Part shown: piece after piece, positions 56,257 to 64,000 of the stretch | Layout of the letters: each line of letters starts with the position of its first letter | Position numbering within the stretch: position 1 is the first letter of the stretch | NCBI RefSeq assembly: GCF_014595955.1 | Contig: NZ_JABVCF010000001.1 | Coordinates: 558,001 to 622,000 of the forward strand | DNA from: Pseudaminobacter soli (ex Zhang et al. 2022) | GTDB taxonomy: Bacteria > Pseudomonadota > Alphaproteobacteria > Rhizobiales > Rhizobiaceae | Reading direction: 5' to 3' | Length of the DNA: 64,000 nt | Translations under genes and position numbers: made by a program | The notes under the pieces: model-generated | The model's database searches: none | The model's input: the letters and a program-made list of their open reading frames with translations, nothing else | Told to the model about the DNA's origin: nothing

Positions 56257-58347
56257 TCAAGCCGCGCTTCGCTCCGGCTCAGGCGGAGGTGCATAGTCGG
56301 ACAGGGCAACCAGAGTGAGTTCCTCGTAGCCCCTGGACGCTAGATCGTGGCGCGCCGCAAGGACTTCCTCGGCAGGTTCGATGACGCTCACCAGGATCTC
56401 GGTGCCTTCGGCAACCAGGCGCCTGATGCTGTCCGCCCGGGCCGGACCGCACTCGACAATCACTACACCGTAGGCCGCGCTCAGAGTGTCGATGACGATG
56501 GGCAGCCTTTCTACCGACCGCATGGCCGTTCTCTGGTCGGCGGTGCCGACAGGGATGACGTGGCACTCCGAATAGTGGTCGGAATGGATCACGTCGACGA
56601 ATTTCGCCGTGCCGGCCAGAAGGTCGGTTATGCCGGGCAGCGCCTCGCCGTCCAGCATCGGCTTCGACGCCGCCCCCTTGGCGGTGAGGTCGACGAGAAG
56701 CACACGCAGGCCTGCATCGGCGACAGAGCGTGCGACCATGACCGCACTTGCGGCGGCTTCATCACCCTCGGGCGAGATGAATAGAGCCCGCGTCGCGCCG
56801 CCGGCGATCAGCATTTCCGCGGCCTGATGTGCCGACACCTCGCCGCTGTCCTGCAGGCCCACGATCTCCCCTTCATCTTCGTAGACATCGGTCGCCACCA
56901 CCGGGTCAGGCATCCGGACCTGTTCCACAGGCATCACAACACGACGCGCGGGCATCATCGCGCGACCCGAGAACAACTCGCGCAGGAGCGTTGCGATTGC
57001 CATCACCAGCAGCGAGCCCACGAAAGTTGCACCGACAATGGGCAAGATCTTCGGGAAATATGGATCGGCCGGAACCACGGCCCGCGAGAAGATGCGGGCA
57101 TCGGCCGGCACATAATTGCCGTCGCGGCGGGAGGCCGCCTCGCGGTAGCGTGCCAGGTAGGATTCCAACAGGTCGCGCTGGGCAGCAGCTTCCCGCTCCA
57201 GCGCGCGCAGTTCCACTTCCTTTTCGCCGACTCGCGACGATTCGGCCTTTAGCCGGTTGAGATCGGCGACGACTTGGTCCTCGCGCAGTTTCGCTGCCTT
57301 GGCTGTGTTCGCGAGCCCCTGCAGGATCTTCTGGGCCTCGGCCGTGACCTGCCGGTCGAGATCGGCGAGCTGCGATTTCATCGCCCGGATGCGCGGGTGG
57401 TTGTCGAGCAGAGAGGTGGAGAGATCGGCGATTTCCGCGCGCAGTTGCACCTGGCGCTCGCGCAGGCGCTGGATGAGGTCCGAGGCGATCACGTCGGGAA
57501 ACGCGTCGAGTGACCCGCCGCTCTTGAGCGCCTGCCGGACACTCTCGGCATTGGCCTCCGCCGCGGCTCGGTTGGCGCGCACGCGCGACAGTTCGCTGGA
57601 GAGTTCGGAAAGCTGCTGCGTGGCGAGCGCCGAATTGTTCTGGCCGACCAGCAGATCGGATTGCGAGCGGAATTCCGCGACTTTTGCTTCGGCCTCCTTC
57701 ACGCGCGCCGTAAGCGCCTGAATTTCTGGCTCCAGCCACTCGGTCGCGGCCGAGTTGGACTGGAGCTTGGCCTGCTGGTTGAAGGCCAGATATGCCTCGG
57801 CGATGGCATTGGGGATCTCCGCCGCAAGACGCGCGTTCTCGGAAGAGAATGCGATCGCGATCACGCGCGAATTTTCGACACGGTAGACCGTCAGCTTCTC
57901 GCGAAAGGCGCGCAAGACCCTCTCTTCGGCCGGCACCTCGGCCGGATCGCTGCTCAGGCCCGCCATGATCAGGAAATGGCTTAGCGCCGAGGGATTCACC
58001 GCGGCATCGAATTCCGGCAGGCTGGCCAGGTCGAACTTCCTGGCGACTTCTTTCAGGATATCCGTAGAGGTGATGACTTCGACCTGGCTGGTGACGCCCT
58101 CGGGGTCGAGGATCGAGGGGTTGTTGGCACCCTCTCCTTGCGGCCGGGTGAAGACGGATTCGCGTGTCTCGATGAGAAGACGGGTTTCTGCCTGGTAGTG
58201 AGGCGTCGCAAGCGAGGCCAGGACGAAGGCAAGAAGCGAGAGGACGACGGCGACGACAAGGATCCTTTTCCAGTCTCGCCCGAGACTGGCGAACAGCCGC
58301 CCAAGATCCACGTCGACATCGCCTGCGGTCGAATTCACGACTGCCAT
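56257..58347 (-). CDS. Wzz/GumC-type polysaccharide co-polymerase with degenerate tyrosine-kinase domain
   Basis: A 696-aa inner-membrane chain-length regulator. N-terminal helix (about residues 33-49), periplasmic coiled-coil domain (about 60-430), second helix (ILPIVGATFVGSLLVMAIATLL), then a cytoplasmic BY-kinase-like domain (about 500-690). In the kinase domain the expected Walker A GKST is missing (ISPEGDEAAASAVMVARS) and Walker A' reads VLLVDLTAKG, so autokinase activity is unlikely. There is no C-terminal Tyr cluster. It diverges from the Wza-like gene with 215 nt between. Confidence 0.9.
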   Translation of the reverse strand: MAVVNSTAGDVDVDLGRLFASLGRDWKRILVVAVVLSLLAFVLASLATPHYQAETRLLIETRESVFTRPQGEGANNPSILDPEGVTSQVEVITSTDILKEVARKFDLASLPEFDAAVNPSALSHFLIMAGLSSDPAEVPAEERVLRAFREKLTVYRVENSRVIAIAFSSENARLAAEIPNAIAEAYLAFNQQAKLQSNSAATEWLEPEIQALTARVKEAEAKVAEFRSQSDLLVGQNNSALATQQLSELSSELSRVRANRAAAEANAESVRQALKSGGSLDAFPDVIASDLIQRLRERQVQLRAEIADLSTSLLDNHPRIRAMKSQLADLDRQVTAEAQKILQGLANTAKAAKLREDQVVADLNRLKAESSRVGEKEVELRALEREAAAQRDLLESYLARYREAASRRDGNYVPADARIFSRAVVPADPYFPKILPIVGATFVGSLLVMAIATLLRELFSGRAMMPARRVVMPVEQVRMPDPVVATDVYEDEGEIVGLQDSGEVSAHQAAEMLIAGGATRALFISPEGDEAAASAVMVARSVADAGLRVLLVDLTAKGAASKPMLDGEALPGITDLLAGTAKFVDVIHSDHYSECHVIPVGTADQRTAMRSVERLPIVIDTLSAAYGVVIVECGPARADSIRRLVAEGTEILVSVIEPAEEVLAARHDLASRGYEELTLVALSDYAPPPEPERSAA

Positions 58348-58562
58348 ACGCCCAACTCCGACTCCAAGTCGGACCGATCGTAAACATCTATGGTAACCCA
58401 GCGGTTAAAAGATCAGTCCTAAGACGCCCGTTGGTCGCGCGTCTCTCGCCGGGGCAGGAGATCTTCGGTCGAGCTGCTTTTACGGGGCGTTAACCCTAAC
58501 CAATGGATAACGGCCTCGTCGCCTGCCGGCAAAGTGGGCGCGCTTGAGGGACGTTCCGTCGC

Positions 58563-59126
58563 ATGAAGACTCGGGCCATCATATTGTCGACTCTGGCGCT
58601 GGCCTTGGCCGTCGGCGGATGCTCGTCCTACCGGCCCACGCCGACCGCCTTCCATGCGGCGCTGAACGAGCCGTACCGCTTGGGCGCCGGTGACCGGGTG
58701 CGCGTCACCGTCTTCGAACAGGAAAGCCTCACCAACACCTACGCAGTGAATTCCTCCGGCTATATCGCCTTCCCGCTGATCGGCTCGGTGCCGGCCCGCG
58801 GAAGCACGGTGCAAGAATTGGAAGGCGCCCTGGCGGCCAAGTTGCGGCAAGGTTTCCTCCGCGACCCGGACATCTCTGTCGAAGTGGATCAATACCGGCC
58901 CGTCTTTGTGATGGGCGAGGTCGGCGCGGCGGGCCAATACTCCTACGTCCCGGGCCTGACCGTACAGAAGGCAGTGGCGATGGCCGGCGGCTTCACGCCG
59001 CGCGCCCATCAGAATACGGTGGACATCACCCGCGACATCAACGGCAAGGTCATGACGGGACGGGTGCTCACCTCCGACCCGCTTCTGCCGGGTGACACGA
59101 TCTACATCCGCGAACGCCTGTTCTGA
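58563..59126 (+). CDS. Polysaccharide export outer-membrane lipoprotein (Wza-like)
   Basis: A 187-aa secreted protein with a lipoprotein signal ending AVGGC (Cys20) and the Poly_export domain (YRLGAGDRVRVTVFEQESL...VNSSGYIAFPLIG) plus SLBB-like repeats (VFVMGEVGAAGQYSY). Shorter than Wza (about 380 aa), as in the ExoF/short GumB class. It forms the outer-membrane exit for the polymer and would work with the Wzz homologue. Confidence 0.92.
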   Translation: MKTRAIILSTLALALAVGGCSSYRPTPTAFHAALNEPYRLGAGDRVRVTVFEQESLTNTYAVNSSGYIAFPLIGSVPARGSTVQELEGALAAKLRQGFLRDPDISVEVDQYRPVFVMGEVGAAGQYSYVPGLTVQKAVAMAGGFTPRAHQNTVDITRDINGKVMTGRVLTSDPLLPGDTIYIRERLF

Positions 59127-59135
59127 GCGAGGGCC

Positions 59136-60281
59136 GTGCTCTCCCCCGCCCATCCTCTTCGGATTGTGCACTGCTTCCGATCGCCGGTGGGCGGGATCTT
59201 CCGGCATGTCCGCGACCTGACCGTGGCGCAGGTCGCTGCGGGCCACAAGGTGGGCATCGTCTGCGATTCGACGACCGGCGGCGAGTTCGAGGAGCGCCTG
59301 TTCGATGCGATGCGCGGCATGCTGGCGCTTGGCATCCATCGTACGCCGATGCAGCGCCACATCGGGCCGGGCGACATCGCCGCCGCATGGCGGACATTCA
59401 GGATCATCAAGGAATTGCAGCCGAACGTAATCCATGGGCACGGCGCCAAAGGTGGCGTCTATGCCCGTCTGTTCGGCTCACTGTTGCGGGTTTTCAGGTC
59501 TCGCGTAGCCCGCCTCTATTCGCCCCACGGGGGTAGCCTCCACTACGACGAGGGGACCGCGACCGGAAAGGTCTTCTTCCTGCTCGAACGCAAGATGGGG
59601 AGCTTCACCGACCACCTGCTCTTCGTCTCGGACTATGAACAGCGAGCCTATCGCAAGAAGGTGGGCGAGCCGCCCATCCCGAACGCGCTGGTCTACAACG
59701 GCCTGCACGAGCAGGAATTCGTGCCCGTTCCGGCCAATTCTGAGGCGGCCGATTTCCTCTACATCGGCATGATGCGGGATCTCAAAGGCCCCGATCTCTT
59801 CATCAATGCGCTTGCAAGCGTTGAACGCAGGACCGGGCGAGCGGTCACGGCCGAGATGGTCGGAGCCGGCGACGACCTGCCGCACTATCGCAAGCAGGCG
59901 GCGGCACTCGGATTGGGGGAACGGGTGCGCTTCCGTCCGCCGATGCCCGCCCGCGAGGCCTTCGCGCTCGGCCGCACGATCGTCGTGCCATCCCGCGCAG
60001 AGGCGATGCCGTACATCGTGCTTGAAGCGCTTGCCGCTGGAAAGCCTATGGTCGCGACGGCGGTCGGCGGCATTCCGGAGATCTTCGGTGGGCAGTCCCC
60101 TGCCCTCGTCACGCCCGACGTGGAGGATCTCGGCGGCAAGATGGCGGCTGCCCTCCTCGAACCGGAAGCATACGCTTCATTGATGCCTTCCAGGCAGGAA
60201 CTGCGGGCGAGATTTGGGGCCGCTGTCATGGCTGCTCGGATCGAAGAGGCCTACCGCAAGATGCTCCGCGTCGCGGCCTGA
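59136..60281 (+). CDS. Glycosyltransferase family 4
   Basis: A 381-aa GT4 enzyme: HCFRSPVGGIFRHVRDLT, VIHGHGAKGGVYAR, FLYIGMMRDLKGPDLFINA, and the donor motif PSRAEAMPYIVLEALAAGKPMVATAVGGIPEIF. Start GTG 59136, 9 nt after the wza-like stop, with GAGGG close upstream. Adds a sugar to the lipid-linked exopolysaccharide repeat unit. Confidence 0.9.
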   Translation: MLSPAHPLRIVHCFRSPVGGIFRHVRDLTVAQVAAGHKVGIVCDSTTGGEFEERLFDAMRGMLALGIHRTPMQRHIGPGDIAAAWRTFRIIKELQPNVIHGHGAKGGVYARLFGSLLRVFRSRVARLYSPHGGSLHYDEGTATGKVFFLLERKMGSFTDHLLFVSDYEQRAYRKKVGEPPIPNALVYNGLHEQEFVPVPANSEAADFLYIGMMRDLKGPDLFINALASVERRTGRAVTAEMVGAGDDLPHYRKQAAALGLGERVRFRPPMPAREAFALGRTIVVPSRAEAMPYIVLEALAAGKPMVATAVGGIPEIFGGQSPALVTPDVEDLGGKMAAALLEPEAYASLMPSRQELRARFGAAVMAARIEEAYRKMLRVAA

Positions 60282-60367
60282 GCCGAGTTCATTAAACTTT
60301 TCAATATCTTTCAAGGAAATTCTTGGGCCCTCCCTGCTAAGGCTCGCCTGTTTGCGGGCTTTCAGAC

Positions 60368-61906
60368 ATGAACCACATCGATCCGGCCGACCGTTTTTCG
60401 CTGCGCGCCGTACCCAGCACGGACGCGGGCAGCCGCGCAGCGGAAGGAACTGCCCAGCTCAGCAAGATCGCGCGTCAGGTCGCCGCCCAGTACTGCCGGG
60501 ACACCATGTCGCCGGTGATGCTCGGCGGCGTGCTGCGCATCGTCGAGGCAGGCCTGATTTTCTTTTCCGGTATGGCCCTGTTCCTCGTGTATGTGGGAAT
60601 CGACACGCATCTCTACTGGGAATATTCGCTGGCGATCGCGGGTTCGTCGCTTCTCGCTGTCGTCGGCTTCGAGGTGGCGGATTCCTATCAGATCGGCGCG
60701 CTGATCCATCCCGCCCGGCATCTTCGCCGTATGGCGCTGGTGTGGACTGCGGTATTCGCCGCACTGGCGATGGCTGGCTTCCTGCTGAAGATGTCCGAGG
60801 GTTTTTCGCGGGCGGTATTCGGCATGTGGTTCATCGCCGGCCTGGTCCTTCTCGTCGGGGGCCGGCTCATGATGGCCCGAATGATCCGCAAATGGACCCG
60901 CAATGGCAGGATCGAGCGGCGGGCCCTCATCGTCGGCGGCGGCAAGGCGGCGGAAAGCCTCATCCGCTCGCTCGAGTTGCAGCCCTACAACGACATCCGC
61001 ATCTGCGGCATCTTCGACGACCGGGACGACAGGCGCTCGCCACGCGTGGTCGCCGGCTATCCGAAGCTCGGCAACATCTCCGAGTTGATCGAGTTCGCCC
61101 GGATCGCCCGCATAGACATGCTGATCGTTGCCCTGCCGATCACGGCAGAGAAGAGAGTGCTTTCGCTCCTCAAGAAGCTCTGGGTGCTGCCGGTGGATAT
61201 CCGCCTGTCGGCACACAGCAGCCAGTTGCAGTTCCGCCCGCGCTCCTACTCCTTCATCGGCTCGGTGCCGATGCTGGACATCTTCGACAAGCCGATCAAC
61301 GACTGGGACTCGGTCGCCAAGCGGGCCTTCGACATCATCTTCAGCCTGATCGGGATCGCCCTGTTCTCGCCGATCATGCTGGCCACCGCGATCGCCATCA
61401 AGCTCGACAGCCGCGGGCCCGTGCTCTTCAAGCAGAAGCGGCACGGCTTCAACAACGAGGTGATCGAGGTCTACAAGTTCCGGTCGATGTATACGGATCA
61501 GTCGGATCCGACCGCAAAGAAGACGGTGACTAAGAACGATCCGCGCGTCACCCGCGTCGGCCGCTTCATCCGAAAAACCTCGATCGACGAACTGCCGCAG
61601 TTCTTCAACGCGCTGTTCGGCAGCCTGTCGCTGGTCGGACCGCGTCCCCATGCGGTCGCGGCGCAGTCGCACAACCTCCTCTACACCGAAGTGGTCGACG
61701 GCTATTTCGCGCGCCACCGCGTAAAACCCGGCGTCACCGGCTGGGCGCAGATCAACGGCCTTCGCGGCGAGTTGAATACGGACGAGAAGATCAGGATGCG
61801 GACCGAGTACGACCTGTTCTACATCGAGAACTGGTCGCTATGGCTCGACCTGAAAATTCTGCTCCTCACCCCGATCCGCCTGCTTAACACGGAAAACGCC
61901 TATTGA
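60368..61906 (+). CDS. Undecaprenyl-phosphate sugar phosphotransferase (WcaJ/ExoY type)
   Basis: A 512-aa initiating transferase that loads the first sugar phosphate onto undecaprenyl phosphate. Four N-terminal helices, a CoA-binding-like domain (RALIVGGGKAAESLI), a further membrane segment (DIIFSLIGIALFSPIMLATAIAI) and the C-terminal catalytic domain with KQKRHGFNNEVIEVYKFRSM, RKTSIDELPQF and SLVGPRPHA. The N-terminal ~45 residues are hydrophilic. Overlaps the downstream polymerase gene by 4 nt. Confidence 0.94.
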   Translation: MNHIDPADRFSLRAVPSTDAGSRAAEGTAQLSKIARQVAAQYCRDTMSPVMLGGVLRIVEAGLIFFSGMALFLVYVGIDTHLYWEYSLAIAGSSLLAVVGFEVADSYQIGALIHPARHLRRMALVWTAVFAALAMAGFLLKMSEGFSRAVFGMWFIAGLVLLVGGRLMMARMIRKWTRNGRIERRALIVGGGKAAESLIRSLELQPYNDIRICGIFDDRDDRRSPRVVAGYPKLGNISELIEFARIARIDMLIVALPITAEKRVLSLLKKLWVLPVDIRLSAHSSQLQFRPRSYSFIGSVPMLDIFDKPINDWDSVAKRAFDIIFSLIGIALFSPIMLATAIAIKLDSRGPVLFKQKRHGFNNEVIEVYKFRSMYTDQSDPTAKKTVTKNDPRVTRVGRFIRKTSIDELPQFFNALFGSLSLVGPRPHAVAAQSHNLLYTEVVDGYFARHRVKPGVTGWAQINGLRGELNTDEKIRMRTEYDLFYIENWSLWLDLKILLLTPIRLLNTENAY

Positions 61907-63225
61907 GCGCGATCGCCTATACGCTTGATCGCAGCGCGGTCAAAGCCAGGCTAATCTCGCTGATCGCCACGGCGGCGGTCGGGCTGGGCATCCTCCTTTC
62001 TGGCTTCGTGATCCGTGAGCCCGCGCCTTACGAGCTCTATATGGCCGGGCTCATCGGCGTATGGGCCCTCTTCGGCTTGCGGATTTCGCGAGCCGCCACG
62101 CCGCTGCTGGTGCTGATCGTCGTCTTCAACATCGGCGGCATGATCGCAATGACCCAGATGGCTGAGCTTGCCGGGGCGCCGCTCTATATTGCCGTATCGC
62201 TGTTCCTTGGCTTCACCGCCATCTTCTTCGCCGCGGTGACGGAGGCGCAGCCCAGTCTCTTCCGCGTGATCTTCGTCTCCTACGTGGTGGCGGCCGTCGG
62301 GACCGCCCTTTTGGGCGTGCTCGGCTATTTCCACGCCTTCCCGGGCGCCGAGATGTTTACAAAGTTCGAGCGGGCCGCGGGGGCCTTCGAAGACCCGAAC
62401 GTCTTCGGTCCGTTCCTCACCCTGCCCGGGATCTACCTGCTGCACAGGCTGATGACCGGCCGGGTCTCCCACATGCCCCTCTACGCTGTCCCGCTTCTGG
62501 TCGTTGTCGCAGGCATCTTCTTTTCCTTCTCCCGCGGCGCCTGGGGACTTTTCGCGGTTTCATCGGTCCTGCTGGTGGCAGGTCTCTTCATGCAGTCGGC
62601 CAACGGCCTGTTCCGGCTGCGCATCTTCGTCATGACCGTCGCGGTCGTGGCGCTCCTGGTCCTTGGACTGCTGATCCTGCTGCAGATACCGGCCGTCTCC
62701 GACCTGTTCACCACCCGCGCCAAGTTCGCGCAGGAATACGACGCCGCACGCCTCGGCCGCTTCGCCCGCTACGTCATCGGCTTCCAGTTGGCCATGGAGA
62801 AGCCATTCGGCATCGGCCCACTGGTGTTCGGCACCCTCTACACCGAGGACACGCACAACATCTGGCTGAAGAGCCTGATGGACTATGGCTGGCTGGGATT
62901 CGCGTCATACCTGACGCTGATCGTCTGGACGCTCGCCGCCGGCTTTCGCATCCTCTTCCGCGACCGCCCGTGGCAGCCCTACCTTCTGTGCGCCTACGTC
63001 ACGCTCATCGGCCACATCGGGCTCGGCACGGTGATCGACACGGATCATTGGCGCCACTTCTACCTGCTGCTTGGTCTGGTCTGGGGTGCGATCGCGCTGG
63101 AGGCCCGCCACCAGCGCGCGACCCTGCGCTACTTTGACCGAGCGTCCCGGATCTCGGTTCGCCGGCCCCACCGTCCCCTACCAATGGCAAGCGGCCGGCC
63201 CGGCGCCTGTAGCGCAGCACGCTAG
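61903..63225 (+). CDS. O-antigen ligase/polymerase (Wzy-like) membrane protein
   Basis: A 440-aa protein with about ten to twelve membrane helices. GAFEDPNVFGPFLTLPG and the large periplasmic loop before WLKSLMDYGWLGFASYL are typical of Wzy_C/O-antigen ligase proteins. Polymerises repeat units in the periplasm. Start is TTG 61903, overlapping the upstream stop as TTGA. A flippase (Wzx) is not in the window. Confidence 0.85.
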   Translation: MSAIAYTLDRSAVKARLISLIATAAVGLGILLSGFVIREPAPYELYMAGLIGVWALFGLRISRAATPLLVLIVVFNIGGMIAMTQMAELAGAPLYIAVSLFLGFTAIFFAAVTEAQPSLFRVIFVSYVVAAVGTALLGVLGYFHAFPGAEMFTKFERAAGAFEDPNVFGPFLTLPGIYLLHRLMTGRVSHMPLYAVPLLVVVAGIFFSFSRGAWGLFAVSSVLLVAGLFMQSANGLFRLRIFVMTVAVVALLVLGLLILLQIPAVSDLFTTRAKFAQEYDAARLGRFARYVIGFQLAMEKPFGIGPLVFGTLYTEDTHNIWLKSLMDYGWLGFASYLTLIVWTLAAGFRILFRDRPWQPYLLCAYVTLIGHIGLGTVIDTDHWRHFYLLLGLVWGAIALEARHQRATLRYFDRASRISVRRPHRPLPMASGRPGACSAAR

Positions 63226-63353
63226 CGCACTTGATTCGGCCACGTGCCCTCTCCCGGTTTTCCTTCAGCAACGATTTGATCTCAGTTGTGCACCCCGTTG
63301 TGGGAGACACGTCGGACCACTGACATTGCCCCCGAACGGGCGCTTGCCAAATC

Positions 63354-63377
63354 GGCTATATTTGTTCGAATATAACG
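63354..63377 (+). promoter_or_regulatory. ModE/MopA-type Mo-box upstream of modA
   Basis: TATATTTG at 63357-63364 faces CGAATATA at 63367-63374 as an imperfect palindrome, and ACG follows, resembling the Mo-box consensus CGNTATATA-N6-TATATAACG. It lies 74 nt before modA. Molybdate-bound ModE-like regulators repress such promoters. Confidence 0.7.
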
Positions 63378-63450
63378 CGCAGTTCCGCGGGACAGATTCC
63401 TCCACCCCCGCTGGGCTCGAATCGGTCAGATCCAGGGGAGATCCACAACG

Positions 63451-64000
63451 ATGCCGCTCACGCGAACCATCAGCACCCGCTCTGCCCTCGCGGGGCTCGC
63501 CGCGCTCTGTCTCGCCGGTTTTCCGGCCCAGGCCCAGGACACGATCACCGTTTTCGCGGCTGCCAGCCTCAAGAACGCACTGGACAAGATCAACGACGCC
63601 TGTGCAGCGGAAGTCGGCGGAAAGGCCACGATCTCCTATGCGGCCAGTTCCACACTGGCGAAGCAGATCGAGCAGGGAGCGCCGGCGGACGTGTTCATGT
63701 CCGCGGATCTCGACTGGATGGCTTATCTGTCGGACAAAGGCTTGATCAGAAAGGAAACCGAGACGAGGCCGCTCGGCAACAGGATCGTGCTGATCGCGCC
63801 GGCCGCTTCGAGCGCCGGCATCGAGATCGAATCCGGCTTCGACCTCGCTGGTCTTCTGGGCGGCGGGAGGCTTGCGATGGCCAATGTGGACGCGGTGCCC
63901 GCCGGAAAATACGGCAAGGCTGCCCTTGAGAAGCTGGGCGTATGGGGCTCGGTCGAGCATACCGTGGCGCAGGCAGAGAACGTCCGGGCCGCCCTAGCCC
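63451..64000 (+). CDS. modA: Molybdate ABC transporter substrate-binding protein (partial, runs off the window)
   Basis: At least 183 residues of a periplasmic binding protein: signal peptide ending GFPAQAQ, then DTITVFAAASLKNALDKI, SSTLAKQIEQGAPADVFMSADLDWM and NRIVLIAP, all ModA signatures. ATG 63451 has AGGGGAG about 10 nt upstream. The frame is open at 64000, so the C-terminus and any modBC lie beyond the window. Confidence 0.92.
   Translation, partial: MPLTRTISTRSALAGLAALCLAGFPAQAQDTITVFAAASLKNALDKINDACAAEVGGKATISYAASSTLAKQIEQGAPADVFMSADLDWMAYLSDKGLIRKETETRPLGNRIVLIAPAASSAGIEIESGFDLAGLLGGGRLAMANVDAVPAGKYGKAALEKLGVWGSVEHTVAQAENVRAALA

Noticed and set aside
60342-60359. GCTCGC/GCGGGC hairpin followed by TTT just before the WcaJ-like gene
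   Set aside because: Only 6 bp with a G-U pair and a short T-run; too weak to call a terminator or attenuator.

Overview
The window looks like a chromosomal segment of an alphaproteobacterium of the Hyphomicrobiales (Rhizobiales), most like Phyllobacteriaceae (Mesorhizobium, Aminobacter, Nitratireductor and relatives). The evidence is high GC, the gene order nnr-glnB-glnA-ctaA-DUF2842, an EcfG-like sigma factor with GGAAC-N16/17-CGTT promoters, and a GCATGATC...GATCATGC palindrome of the kind scattered through rhizobial genomes. This placement is inferred from gene content, not from a search. No tRNA, rRNA, insertion sequence or CRISPR array was seen.

Region by region. (1) 10-3593, minus: terminal oxidase, CoxB with a fused cytochrome c domain and a fused subunit I-III. 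(2) 3669-5583: isochorismatase-like hydrolase and a Cys-rich FMN reductase-like protein. (3) 5702-15476, minus: general-stress signalling block with an EcfG-like sigma factor, a very large soluble kinase with about eleven HAMP units, a second hybrid kinase and two small-family proteins. (4) 15654-24598 and 26813-36279, plus: two tightly overlapping operons (8 and 10 genes) for an unassigned glycan or glycoconjugate. They encode three NDP-sugar epimerase-type enzymes, a B12 radical SAM enzyme, two GT4 and four CgeB-like glycosyltransferases, inositol-3-phosphate synthase, a histidine phosphatase, a sugar nucleotidyltransferase, two methyltransferases, a TIM-barrel glycosidase with circularly permuted motif order, a PIG-L deacetylase and an acyltransferase. 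A NepR-like ORF and an opposed 580-aa phosphoribosyltransferase-like protein lie between the operons. (5) 36276-36930: three small hydrophilic stress-type proteins. (6) 36984-53849: housekeeping and nitrogen/methylamine metabolism: CtaG-like, 5'-nucleotidase, 5-FTHF cyclo-ligase, Ndh-2, Lrp/alanine dehydrogenase, an MttB/dimethylglycine-dehydrogenase pair, Nnr, glnBA behind a sigma-54 promoter, ctaA, DUF2842. (7) 53877-63225: Wzx/Wzy-type exopolysaccharide locus (deacetylase, FemAB-like, Wzz, Wza, GT4, WcaJ-like, Wzy). (8) 63451 to the end: modA (partial) behind a Mo-box-like palindrome.

The most interesting system is region 4 with its regulation. Exact GGAAC-N16/17-CGTT promoters precede the sigma factor, the HAMP kinase and the small stress genes. 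Relaxed GGAAC-N16-AGTT versions precede both glycan operons. I infer that the sigma factor (or an EcfG paralogue) switches on synthesis of a decorated, probably inositol-linked, saccharide under stress. The Ino1, phosphatase, GT4, PIG-L and acyltransferase set formally resembles mycothiol assembly without its cysteine ligase.
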